Shown: positions 16,544-24,677 of the stretch, piece after piece
Layout: each line of letters starts with the position of its first letter
Numbering within the stretch: position 1 is the first letter of the stretch
Source: Acidimicrobiaceae bacterium
GTDB lineage: Bacteria; Actinomycetota; Acidimicrobiia; Acidimicrobiales; RAAP-2
Direction: 5' to 3'
Length of the DNA: 34,943 nt
Assembly: GCA_003152015.1 (NCBI GenBank)
Contig: PLZF01000051.1
Span: 1 to 34,943, forward strand
The notes under the pieces: model-generated
What the model saw: only the letters and a program-made list of their open reading frames with translations
Told to the model about the DNA's origin: nothing
The model's database searches: none
Program-made: the position numbers and the translations under genes

Positions 16544-16660
16544 GTGAGCGTTGCCACAGATAGCTTCATCGGGGCGCAGGTACTGACCCTCGCCATTCCC
16601 CTCGGCACCCTGTTCGTGGTCTGCCTCTGGGGATTCTTCCAGCGCCGCTCACACCGATGA
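16544..16660 (+). CDS. 38-residue single-helix membrane peptide
   Basis: GTG at 16544 opens a 38-codon frame ending at TGA (16658-16660). The peptide starts MSVATDSFIGAQVLTL, continues as one hydrophobic helix (about 8-32, including PLGTLFVVCLWGFF) and ends in a basic tail, QRRSHR, predicting a cytoplasmic C-terminus. Support for coding: a GAGG-containing upstream region, a typical single-pass layout, and a stop that overlaps the next gene's ATG by 4 bases (ATGA), as elsewhere in this locus. By position it could be a small accessory oxidase subunit, similar in size to the tiny subunit IV/CcoQ-type peptides. No sequence family is recognised. Confidence 0.65.
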   Translation: MSVATDSFIGAQVLTLAIPLGTLFVVCLWGFFQRRSHR

Positions 16661-17502
16661 TCCAAGGGGCCGCGTCACACCGGTCCCTTGAACCGCAGGG
16701 CAGCAGAACCTACCAGCTAGATCGCGCGCTCCTCTTTGTCGGGGCCGTCATAGTGTTCATCGCCTGCCTGGTCCCACCGTTTTCGTCATACGCTCGGCGT
16801 TATGAATTCGTCGAGGCACTCCAGTTCGTCATATTGGCTGTGGTGGTTCCCGTATTGGTAGTCAGTGGATCGCCCTGGCGTCTGCTCCGCATTGCTGCAC
16901 ACCGACCTCCAGAAGACCGTGATAATGCGGGCTCGGGGGCGAACTCACTGCGGTTGGTGGACGAGCTGGCCGCTCATCGGCGGCGCCATCCTGAGGCGCT
17001 ACGCAGCGTGCTCTTTGCTTCCCTGTTTCTTGCTGGGGTGACGCTCTGGAGGATTCCATTGACGGTCGATGCCTTAGTCAGGCATCCGTGGTTGGTGGGC
17101 GTCGAAGCGGTCACCTTGTTGATGGTCGGCGTCGGCCTCTGGCTCGAGCTGATCGAATCCCCTCCCCTCTCACCGAGGCTGTCACGACCCAACCGAGTCG
17201 CCTTGGCCGCTGTCTCCATGTGGACAATCTGGGTCCTCGCTTACCTGGTCGGACTATCGCATGGGTCGTGGTATCACGCCTACTCGCATCACCCGGGGCG
17301 GGGCCTCAGTCTCTCTGCCGACCAGCAGCTGACGACAGGGATGATGTGGTTCGTTTGCGGTTGTGCATTCATTCCGGTCATCTTCTGGAACCTGATCCGC
17401 TGGTTACAGTCGGAGGAGGACCCAGACGTAGAACTGCACCGCCTGGTGCGACAGGATCGAACCCGGGGTCGCTCATTGGATAGCGGCCAAACCTCGCCGT
17501 AA
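16657..17502 (+). CDS. CtaG-family oxidase assembly protein (copy 2)
   Basis: The 281-residue polytopic protein is a diverged paralog of the CtaG protein encoded at 10918-11838. The clearest shared block is YHAYSHHPGRGLSLSADQQL, matching [20 protein letters not shown] in copy 1, and both are followed by a Trp/Cys-containing helix (GMMWFVCGCAF). Also shared are an early helix near LQFVILAVVVPVLVVSG and a WRIPLTVDALVRHPW block. About 30 charged residues (roughly 88-120) interrupt the helical core. The ATG overlaps the stop of the 38-residue peptide gene. It probably acts with copy 1 in copper insertion or assembly; specialisation of the two copies is unknown. Confidence 0.78.
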   Translation: MIQGAASHRSLEPQGSRTYQLDRALLFVGAVIVFIACLVPPFSSYARRYEFVEALQFVILAVVVPVLVVSGSPWRLLRIAAHRPPEDRDNAGSGANSLRLVDELAAHRRRHPEALRSVLFASLFLAGVTLWRIPLTVDALVRHPWLVGVEAVTLLMVGVGLWLELIESPPLSPRLSRPNRVALAAVSMWTIWVLAYLVGLSHGSWYHAYSHHPGRGLSLSADQQLTTGMMWFVCGCAFIPVIFWNLIRWLQSEEDPDVELHRLVRQDRTRGRSLDSGQTSP

Positions 17503-17540
17503 GCGGTTGTGGCGTCGAAGTCAGCTGTTGGGGACGGTGA

Positions 17541-18215
17541 TCAGGTGCCGACGAGGTGTGGAAGAGCCGGCAGGTTGGGCATCGGCAGCTTGGCACCAAG
17601 AATCCTGTCGGCCGCTTCCACGTAGGCGTCAGCTCGGGCCCGATCCTTGGCAAGCAGGCCCTCCTGCTTGGTGAGGTCTGCGATCGTCGAAGTACTTCCC
17701 GAGTTGGCAGAGAGATTTTGGATGTCCTCGATGGCGGCGAGCGCATCGGAACTTACCCAGAGGGTGGACACGTCAACCACCTGCCCGATGTTCTTTCCCG
17801 CTGGTGAACCCGACGCCTGCACATTGGAGAGGTCGAAGATGTCACTGTTGGTGAACGAGCAGGCGGTCTGGTCATCTCGCAGCATGGACGGCGTCAGGGA
17901 TCGATCAGCAGCGGACAATTGACCTGTCTTCATGTCCTGGTAGATGGTGAATGTCTCCTGGATGGCATAGGCACATCCTCCGACGTCGGTATTGATCTCA
18001 TGCATGATGCTGGTTTGGTCGGCAATGTCGGCGGAGACGGTCGTGTGGCTGGGCAGATCGACAATTACCGAGGCGGCGGCGACGACGACGACTGCCGCGG
18101 TGACCAGGACCCACGTTCGCTTGTACCAGGCGCCCTTTGTCGGCGTCTCGGCAATGATGCCGTCCAGATCAAATGGATCCTGGGGATCGGATGGGCTGGC
18201 GATGTTGTCGGTCAT
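17541..18215 (-). CDS. Membrane-anchored extracytoplasmic protein, unknown function
   Basis: I do not recognise a family. The 224-residue protein has a short acidic cytoplasmic N-terminus (about 30 residues), one membrane helix (about 34-52, TWVLVTAAVVVVAAASVIV) and a mainly helical outer domain with two cysteines, Cys81 (GGCAYAIQETF) and Cys119 (DDQTACSFTNSD), which could form a disulfide or bind metal. The helical, Thr/Ser-rich region recalls four-helix sensor or cytochrome c'-like folds, but no heme motif is present. The ATG overlaps the stop of the Sco gene by 4 bases (ATGA). It is the last gene of the TlpA-Sco operon and converges on the second ctaG, 38 bases away, so a role in oxidase copper handling is a reasonable guess. 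Confidence 0.78.
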   Translation of the reverse strand: MTDNIASPSDPQDPFDLDGIIAETPTKGAWYKRTWVLVTAAVVVVAAASVIVDLPSHTTVSADIADQTSIMHEINTDVGGCAYAIQETFTIYQDMKTGQLSAADRSLTPSMLRDDQTACSFTNSDIFDLSNVQASGSPAGKNIGQVVDVSTLWVSSDALAAIEDIQNLSANSGSTSTIADLTKQEGLLAKDRARADAYVEAADRILGAKLPMPNLPALPHLVGT

Positions 18216-19144
18216 GAGGGCCCTCCAACCAGGCTTTCGGCCGCGTGGGCCATCCCTTGGGCGAATTTCTGAATGCTGTCGGGGGACAGGGTGTAGATGC
18301 CGAAATGATCCTCATTTGCGAATGGGGTGGCGCGCAGTTTCAGCCGGCCACTGGGATCGATGAAGTACATGATGTCACTGTGGGTGACCACCCGCGTCTT
18401 CTTCCCGACCGCAATGGTGATGCCATAACCGGTCCAGATGCGATTGAGATCGGTGACGGGCCCATTGAGAAACGTGACGTTCGCCAGGTTCGCGAGGCCA
18501 GTCTGGGTCAGGGCGGGTGGGGACGGGGCGACGGATGTCTGCAAGGGGTCCGAGTTGACGATCACAAAGTCAACCGCGGCATTCCTTGGACCCAGCAGTT
18601 GATCGGCTTGGGCGATTTCCTTTGCGAGCACCGGGCAGATGTCGTCGCACGCTGAGTTGAAGAAGGCAAGGACGGTCACCTTACCCGGGGCGTATGCAAG
18701 GGTCCAGAGGTTGCCGTTCGGATCCTGTAGGGAAATTGCGGGGGCTCGGTTTCCGGCTAGTTGGCTCAGCCCTATGAACGCATTCAGGGAGGAGCTGACG
18801 GGAGGAGCGCTCGGGGGGGCAGGCGCGGGGGGTGCGGTGGTGCTGGTTCCAGCCAGGGTGGTCGGCGGGGTGGCGATCAGTGCGCTGACCCCTGCATTGC
18901 CGATGAAATGCTCGACCAGAACACCGCCCACAGCGAGAACCGCGAACCCGGCGATGATCCAATGGATGAACTTTCGGGGGACCGGCACTGATCCGGCACG
19001 GAGTGCTGCCTCCCGGTCGATAGGTACTTTGCCGGTGGCGAATGCCGTGGCGCGATCCTCGGGCGAAAGGTGCGCTTGAGGGTGGGCAATCGGTCCGTCA
19101 GTCGGCGGCGCCATGGTTGTCCTATCCGGAGGATCGCTGGTCAT
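18212..19144 (-). CDS. Sco/SenC-family copper chaperone
   Basis: The 310-residue protein has a cytoplasmic N-terminal stretch of about 60 residues, one membrane helix (about 61-79), a Pro/Ala/Ser-rich linker (about 92-120) and an outer thioredoxin-fold Sco domain. Copper ligands are Cys166 and Cys170 in SACDDICP (CxxxC) and His255 in VVTHSDIMYFID. Sco proteins load copper into CuA of oxidase subunit II. The domain is paralogous to the C-terminal domain of the 616-residue fusion: LANVTFLNG here corresponds to LANWTFLTG there, each followed by WTGYG or WTSYG and then HSDI. Four-base overlaps on both sides place it in a tight operon after the TlpA-like gene. The long cytoplasmic leader is unusual for Sco proteins. 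Confidence 0.88.
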   Translation of the reverse strand: MTSDPPDRTTMAPPTDGPIAHPQAHLSPEDRATAFATGKVPIDREAALRAGSVPVPRKFIHWIIAGFAVLAVGGVLVEHFIGNAGVSALIATPPTTLAGTSTTAPPAPAPPSAPPVSSSLNAFIGLSQLAGNRAPAISLQDPNGNLWTLAYAPGKVTVLAFFNSACDDICPVLAKEIAQADQLLGPRNAAVDFVIVNSDPLQTSVAPSPPALTQTGLANLANVTFLNGPVTDLNRIWTGYGITIAVGKKTRVVTHSDIMYFIDPSGRLKLRATPFANEDHFGIYTLSPDSIQKFAQGMAHAAESLVGGPS

Positions 19145-19758
19145 GGCGTCGCCGTCTTGGTGGTCAGGACAGCCGCCCAGTGGTGGAGAGACGCGAGTGA
19201 CTGGGCTCCGAACGCCGCATGGACCACCCGGCCGTTCGAGTCGAGGAAGTAGGTGACCGGCAGAGCATTCAGGAGATAGGAAGTCGCCACGTTTGCGTCA
19301 CCGTCGACGGCAACGGGATAGGTGGCCTTGGCTCCAGCGAGGAGAGTCTGGGCGGCCGATCCGTTGGAGTCATTCGAATCGACCCCGATGATAGCCACGC
19401 GTCCGGCTGACTGAGCGGACAGCGCTGCAAATGCGGAGAGTTCGGCCTGGCAATTTCGACACCACGAGGCGAAGAAGTTGACGATGGTCGGCTGCCCTCT
19501 GGTACCCGCCAGTGAGACTGGTGGCCCCCCACCCAGGCGGGGAAGGACAAAGGCGGGTGCCTCGCTGCCGATTGCGAGTGTCGCCGGTGGCGTCACCGGG
19601 TAGGCCACCGAGCGCTGGCTGTGCGGTCGGGTAGCCACGTAGGCGATGAAGCCGATGAGGAAGAGCGCCGCCAACGCCGCCAGCCATTTCCAGACGAGCT
19701 CGCCTTTCTTGACTGGCGTTTTCTCGGAGGTCAATCCGGGCTGTTCGGTGAGCATCAT
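19141..19758 (-). CDS. TlpA/ResA-like membrane-anchored thioredoxin
   Basis: The protein has one N-terminal membrane helix (about 23-41) and an outer thioredoxin domain with active site WCRNC (Cys100 and Cys103) after NFFAS, and the cis-proline in ALPVTYFLD. TlpA/ResA-type proteins reduce disulfides outside the membrane, including the cysteines of Sco and of CuA before copper loading, and here the next gene encodes a Sco protein. The open frame extends to a TTG at 19827. ATG at 19758 is chosen because GGAG sits 8 bases upstream and it removes a poorly conserved leader, leaving 205 residues. The stop overlaps the Sco start (ATGA). It is the first gene of the minus-strand operon. Confidence 0.87.
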   Translation of the reverse strand: MMLTEQPGLTSEKTPVKKGELVWKWLAALAALFLIGFIAYVATRPHSQRSVAYPVTPPATLAIGSEAPAFVLPRLGGGPPVSLAGTRGQPTIVNFFASWCRNCQAELSAFAALSAQSAGRVAIIGVDSNDSNGSAAQTLLAGAKATYPVAVDGDANVATSYLLNALPVTYFLDSNGRVVHAAFGAQSLASLHHWAAVLTTKTATP

Positions 19759-20611
19759 CGGGCTGTCTCCGAAACCGAGGATGAGGTCGTCCGACGCCCA
19801 CGTCGGCGGCAACGTAGAGGATCGCAAGGCCGGCCGTGGAGGAGCGCACGCAGTTCATTCACCACGATGATCCGGAATTTGCACAGTAATGCGGACGTCG
19901 GAAAGACCGGCAGTGGTAAGGATTGGCGCGGTGGCGACAGATATGAAGGCGACCCTCACCACTTGCGCGGGTGCCAGCGAGCCAAGCCATAAGGTTTGGT
20001 AGTGACCAAGTCACTTGGTGCACCAGGATCCATTCCTCGGTGACAACGGTGCTGGCGTCACACGTGGGCATCGACCAGATCCCTGTGACAAAGCACGTCC
20101 GATGGTCTAGCACTGAGGGTTTCCTCCTGAATTCGCTCAGAAGGGCATGTGGGAATAGTGGTGAGCTGGGGGGGGCCTGCAGCATCTCGGTGGGCCGGAC
20201 ACGTCCAAGCCAGGTCGTCGGGCGGCTCGTGCTGGTAGTGATGTGACGGCGGCTGGCGGTACAGGTGCAACCGCTGTCAATTCGGAATCCCACTGCCAGG
20301 AGATTAGTCGTGGCGCTGTAACAATGCCGGTAGCCCTGGAGGCCATGTTTCAGTATGCGAACGAGTCAGAATCCGAAGTCCTGACTCTGATTGACTCGGC
20401 CACTGCATGGTGACCACCCAACCTTCTCCCATGCCGTGCCTGGGTCGATCTGGCGCCGATCCGATTCGGCATCGACGAGCCGGGAGATCTGACAACAGGC
20501 CTGTAGGCTGCCGTTCGTTCGATGGCGACAGCCAGCAAACTCGGTAAAGGGTGACGCTATATCCCGGCCGTCGTGGGGATAGGTGCGTGAACCCAGTTGG
20601 AGGAACGACCC
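19759..20611. other. Intergenic region without a convincing gene
   Basis: About 850 bases separate the divergent TlpA-Sco operon and the sulfatase gene. Several open frames exist on both strands (the longest is 144 codons at 19859-20293, minus), but their translations are rich in Arg, Pro, Ser and His with no hydrophobic core or recognisable motif, and none has a good ribosome binding site. The base composition here looks somewhat less GC-rich than the flanks. I see a 15-base palindrome (listed separately) and no tRNA, hairpin terminator or clear promoter. Confidence 0.6.
20005..20019. promoter_or_regulatory. 15-base palindrome, possible operator
   Basis: ACCAAGT-C-ACTTGGT is a perfect 7-base inverted repeat around one central base. 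It lies in the gene-free region about 245 bases upstream of the TlpA-like gene start. Its size and symmetry suit a dimeric repressor site, but no repressor gene is adjacent and it could be chance. Confidence 0.25.
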
Positions 20612-22237
20612 ATGGCCCGCAACATCCTGCTCATCACCAGTGATCAGCAACGGTATGACTCGCTCGGCTGCAACGGCGGAACCGTGGCCCGCACGCCGGT
20701 CATCGACGCCCTGGCCGCCGGTGGCGTGAACTACCAACGGGCCTACAACCAGAACACCGTCTGCATGCCGGCCCGGTCGACCATTCTCACCGGTCAGTAC
20801 CCTCGTACCCACGGAGTGATCGCCAATGGCATACCGCTGCCGGTCGACGCTCCCAGCGTAAGCGCCTACCTCGGCGACAACGGCGGCTATCGCACCGCGC
20901 TGTTGGGCAAGGCCCACTTCGAACCGGGTTTCGACCTGGGAGGCAAGTGGGAGGAGAACAACCGGGCCCGGCGGGGTGACACAGGTCCCTGGCGGGGATT
21001 CGATCGCTCGATACAGGCCATGCATAGCGCGGCGGTAACCATGCCCAGCTTCGACGACAGTCCGGATCGGGTGGTCCCCCTGGCGCATTACGGGCGCTGG
21101 CTGGTCGACAACCATCCCGAATACGTGGATGGTTTCGCCAGTCTGCTCCTTGCCGAAGGTGGTGGCGACACCGGTGCTCCCGAAACGAAGAACAACCCCA
21201 TTCCGACGGCCTTTTACCATACCGATTGGATCGCGGATCTGGCGGTGGCGTGGCTCGGAGGTCTCGATGACAGCGCGCCCTGGTTCTGCTGGGTGAGTTT
21301 CCCTGATCCGCATCATCCCTGGGACCCACCGGCATCGGAGCTCGACCGGGTGCCGTGGCAGGATCTTTCGTTGCCGCCCGGCCACCCCGGCTCAGAAGAC
21401 GAGATCCGTCGCATTCTCGGGGCCAAGCCCGCGCACTGGCTGGGCTACTACGACGGCACCTGGCGGAACCGGGAGGGAGGACCAGCCACCTTCGTGCCCT
21501 CGTCGCTCACCGACGATCAGATCCGTGAAGTGAATGCCAAAACCCACGTGATGAACGAGCTCATCGACGAGGCGTGCGGACGCATCCTTTCCACTGTGGC
21601 GGCAAAAGGCTGGGAGTCCGATACCGATGTGCTGTTCACCACCGACCATGGCGAGCTCCAAGGCGACATGGGTCTGCTCTTCAAGGGCCCGTACCACGTG
21701 GATGCACTGATGCGGTTGCCACTTGTGTGGCGGCCGGCACCGTCGGCCGGCGTGTCACCGGGGGTCGTTCCCGAACCGGTGGGCCAGGTCGACATCGCTC
21801 CGACCTTGTGCGCCATCGCCGGTTTGCCCGTGCCCGAGTGGATGGAAGGACAGCCGTTGCCGGAGTCTTCTGCGGGGGCAATAAGCCAGGAGCGTGAACG
21901 CGTGCTGTGTGAATGGGATAGCCAGTTCCCCGGATACGGCATGCACCTGCGGTCGATCGTGCGTGACGGTTGGCTGTGCACCGTCTACGAGGAGAGTACC
22001 GACGGGAAACCGAACGGACTTGAAAAGGTGATGGGTGACGCGGCACTCCGCTTGAGCGGCGTTCACTACCAGGGTGACGAAGGTGAGCTCTACAGGCTGG
22101 ACGACGATCCGTGGCAGTGGGAGAACCGGTGGAGCGAGCCGTCCATGCGCGCTGTGCGCGATGACCTGGTGGCCGATCTGTACGCAGCCCTGCCTGAGGG
22201 CCGGAGCCAGCCTCTCGAAGTAGAGGCGCCGGCCTAG
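20612..22237 (+). CDS. Sulfatase / phosphonate monoester hydrolase family enzyme
   Basis: The 541-residue protein is a formylglycine-dependent sulfatase of the alkaline-phosphatase superfamily. The formylglycine motif CxPxR is CMPAR, with Cys51 counted from the chosen start. Early metal ligands sit in ITSDQQRYDSLG, and the late metal motif is TTDHGELQGDMGLLFKG. Also seen are LTGQYPRTHGV and DPHHPWDPP, common in choline-sulfatase and phosphonate-monoester-hydrolase relatives. It hydrolyses a sulfate or phosphonate/phosphate ester; the substrate is unknown. No signal peptide is visible, so it is probably cytoplasmic. ATG at 20612 is chosen for the GGAGG eight bases upstream; an ATG at 20597 is in frame. 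No maturation (FGE) gene is present in the window. Confidence 0.9.
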   Translation: MARNILLITSDQQRYDSLGCNGGTVARTPVIDALAAGGVNYQRAYNQNTVCMPARSTILTGQYPRTHGVIANGIPLPVDAPSVSAYLGDNGGYRTALLGKAHFEPGFDLGGKWEENNRARRGDTGPWRGFDRSIQAMHSAAVTMPSFDDSPDRVVPLAHYGRWLVDNHPEYVDGFASLLLAEGGGDTGAPETKNNPIPTAFYHTDWIADLAVAWLGGLDDSAPWFCWVSFPDPHHPWDPPASELDRVPWQDLSLPPGHPGSEDEIRRILGAKPAHWLGYYDGTWRNREGGPATFVPSSLTDDQIREVNAKTHVMNELIDEACGRILSTVAAKGWESDTDVLFTTDHGELQGDMGLLFKGPYHVDALMRLPLVWRPAPSAGVSPGVVPEPVGQVDIAPTLCAIAGLPVPEWMEGQPLPESSAGAISQERERVLCEWDSQFPGYGMHLRSIVRDGWLCTVYEESTDGKPNGLEKVMGDAALRLSGVHYQGDEGELYRLDDDPWQWENRWSEPSMRAVRDDLVADLYAALPEGRSQPLEVEAPA

Positions 22238-22294
22238 TCGATGGTGGGGAGGTGGCGCTCGGTCACCCGGGTTCGATAGTCAAACTGGTCTCAC

Positions 22295-23198
22295 CTATGC
22301 CGAGGACCTGGCCACGTCCCGGGCATCGGTGGCCAGAGCCGCCTCAATGTCGGTGGCCACCGCGTCAAAGGGTGTGAGCCGGATCGAGCCGTCCGGCATC
22401 TTCCAGGTGCCGACGGCCTCTCCTCCCACCAGGGCGATGGGTCGGAAGATGCCGTTGACGGTGGCCACCCCTTGATGCGAGCCGAGGAGCGACTGGCGGG
22501 ACGCCCATCCCAGAAGCAATGGATCAAAGGCACCAAGGAGTCGGGATGGTGGCCGATTGGCCACGGGAGCGCGGGCGGCAACGTCGATGAGTCCGTCTGG
22601 TTGCTGATCGAGTTCGGAGGCGATCGCACCCAAGCCGGCGCGAATGTCCCGAAGCGGAAGTCCGGCCCACTTTGCCATATCCCGTTTATCGGCGGGGCCG
22701 TGACCGGCGAGGTAGCGACGGGCCAACTCGGCCATGGCCACATCGCGCTCAGCCGGTTCGGTCTCGCCCAACCAGTCCCGGGTCAGCACATAGGCATGAT
22801 CGGCGCCGACCATGGGACCCCGCACGGTGAGGCCACGAAGCGAGGCAGCCAGCAGCAGATGGATGAGGGCCTGGCCTGTGGTCCGGCCTCCTGCCCGCTC
22901 CAACCGTTCACCAAGTTGATTCCGGGTCATCGGGCCGTCAGGGCATGGAGCCTGGATAGTCCTCGCGCCGGACCAGGTGAAGGTTCCCGCGGTTCATCCA
23001 GGTGATCACCAGCGAGCGGTCGACCGAAAGCGCACGGTCGGCATCGGCAGTGGTGAGCCCTGTGCTCCGAGGGCGGATGGCTCATCGAACGCCGCGGGCG
23101 TCTTGACCCTGAACCGCCAACAGTCGTTCGACGACAGTCACCGGGTCGCGGGGCGGTGGCCCGGCAAGCAGTTGGGAACTGAGGCGAGCCTGATTCAT
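22295..23198 (-). pseudogene. AlkZ-like winged-helix DNA glycosylase family gene, decayed
   Basis: The region encodes a protein of the winged-helix AlkZ/YcaQ-like family (HTH_42) but is broken three times. From an ATG at 23198 with AGGGA upstream, the frame reads MNQARLSSQLLAG and VVERLLAVQGQDARGVR. It then hits TGA at 23082-23084, where relatives have Leu, and continues in frame as AIRPRSTGLTTADADRAL and VITWMNRGNLHLVRRED. A one-base loss near 22951-22955 (DYP-LHALTA) and another near 22931-22934 shift the frame into the long open part from 22930 to 22295 (MTRNQLGERLERAGG through LLGAFDPLLLGW). Unless these are sequencing errors, no full protein is made. Intact relatives unhook or repair alkylated DNA. 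Confidence 0.72.
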
Positions 23199-23372
23199 CA
23201 CTTCCCTACGCTGCCATCAGTGGAGACGAAGGTGGATTTGCGGATCCGCGGGATCGGGGCTCCTCGCAGGGTGGACGGCGAAAGCGTCTACCAGCCAGAC
23301 TGACGCCGCCGACCACCGATGGAGTCGCCCCCACCCGTCCGATTCCGCCGAGCCAACCAGGAAGATGAGGCC

Positions 23373-24524
23373 ATGCGTACAGCCATCACGGATCTACTTG
23401 ACATCGAGTTCCCGATCTTTGCCTTTTCCCACTGCCGTGACGTTGTCGCCGCGGTTTCCAAGGCCGGAGGGCTGGGAGTCCTTGGTGCAGTGGCCCACTC
23501 CCCGGAGCAGTTGGAGATTGATCTCCGTTGGATCGAGGAGGAGGTCGGGGACCGGCCCTATGGCGTGGATCTCATCGTCCCGGCGAAGTACGCCGGCGAC
23601 GAGACGGGCGGATACACCATGGACGACATCCGCAGCCTCATCCCGGCTGAGCACCAGGCATTCATCGACGACATCCTTTCCCGCTACCAGGTCCCTGACC
23701 TACCTGCCGGGGACGAGTCAGCCGGCGGGCGGGGCCTCGGGGACGCCAGCAGAACCGCGGCGCCGTTTTCCGCCGCCGCCGCCGGTCCCCAACTCGAGAT
23801 CGCCTTGGCCCATCGGACCGCGTTCGTGGCCAATGCCCTTGGGCCGCCCCCGAAGTTCCTGATCGACCGAGTCAAGGCCGAGGGCCGACTGGTCGGTGCC
23901 CTGGCCGGCAAGGCGGTCCACGCCGAACGTCACGTGCAGGCCGGAGTCGACGTCATCATCGCCCAAGGGTACGAGGCCGGCGGTCACACCGGAGAGATCG
24001 GATCGATGGTCCTCATCCCCGAGGTGGTTGACGCGGTCGCCCCTGTTCCCGTGCTCGGGGCCGGGGGAATCGGGCGCGGGCGCCAGATGGCGGCAGCCAT
24101 GGCCCTCGGAGCGCAGGGGGTCTGGTGTGGCTCGGTGTGGCTCACCACCGACGAGGCCGAGACCCATCCGACGGTGAAGAAGAAGATGCTCGCCGCCACC
24201 TCGGCCGACACCCTGCGATCCCGATCGCTCACCGGCAAACATGCCCGCATGCTCAAGTCGGCATGGACCGAGGAGTGGGAGCGGGCCGACACGCCCGAGC
24301 CACTCGGGATGCCGCTCCAGCCCATCCTGAGCGCCGAGGCCCAGCGACGGATCAATCGCGGGGCTCACGTGCCCGGATCCGGTGCCGAGAAGTTGGCGAA
24401 CTACTTCGTCGGCCAGATCGTCGGCGTCATGAACCAACCAAAAACGGCGTCACAAGTCGTCTTCGAGATGATCGAGGAGTTCATCGATGCCTCCCAGAGC
24501 CTGGCCCGCCAACTCGAGACCTGA
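23373..24524 (+). CDS. Nitronate monooxygenase family flavoprotein
   Basis: The 383-residue protein has the FMN-binding TIM-barrel of the nitronate monooxygenase (2-nitropropane dioxygenase) family, which oxidises alkyl nitronates; many members have other or unknown physiological roles. Typical features are the FPIFAFSH start, KAGGLGVLGAVAHSPEQL, the motif AQGYEAGGHTGEIGSM (about 197-212, with His205) and the phosphate-binding PVLGAGGIGRGRQMAAAMALGA. An Ala/Gly-rich stretch at about 110-140 looks like a surface insertion. ATG at 23373 is chosen because it gives the family N-terminus (MRTAITDLLDIEFPI). It heads the plus-strand acyl-CoA cluster. Confidence 0.88.
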   Translation: MRTAITDLLDIEFPIFAFSHCRDVVAAVSKAGGLGVLGAVAHSPEQLEIDLRWIEEEVGDRPYGVDLIVPAKYAGDETGGYTMDDIRSLIPAEHQAFIDDILSRYQVPDLPAGDESAGGRGLGDASRTAAPFSAAAAGPQLEIALAHRTAFVANALGPPPKFLIDRVKAEGRLVGALAGKAVHAERHVQAGVDVIIAQGYEAGGHTGEIGSMVLIPEVVDAVAPVPVLGAGGIGRGRQMAAAMALGAQGVWCGSVWLTTDEAETHPTVKKKMLAATSADTLRSRSLTGKHARMLKSAWTEEWERADTPEPLGMPLQPILSAEAQRRINRGAHVPGSGAEKLANYFVGQIVGVMNQPKTASQVVFEMIEEFIDASQSLARQLET

Positions 24525-24677
24525 CAGGCCCGGCCCTGGTGAGGGCCGGAACCTCCCAAGCCTTGACGGCCTCCCATCCGGCCAGATGGCAGTCGCCGGT
24601 TTTCCATTCAGCGCACCCGCTGTGATAATACGCAGTGACGCCAGAGGCTACGCTCTGACCTACGCCGTGGGGGACCC

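Noticed and set aside
20366-21385. 339-codon minus-strand open frame
   Set aside because: It is largely antisense to the sulfatase gene, which has clear catalytic motifs; no motif or ribosome binding site supports this frame.
22977-23303. 108-codon plus-strand open frame
   Set aside because: It is antisense to the N-terminal half of the AlkZ-like pseudogene, whose conserved residues can be followed on the minus strand.
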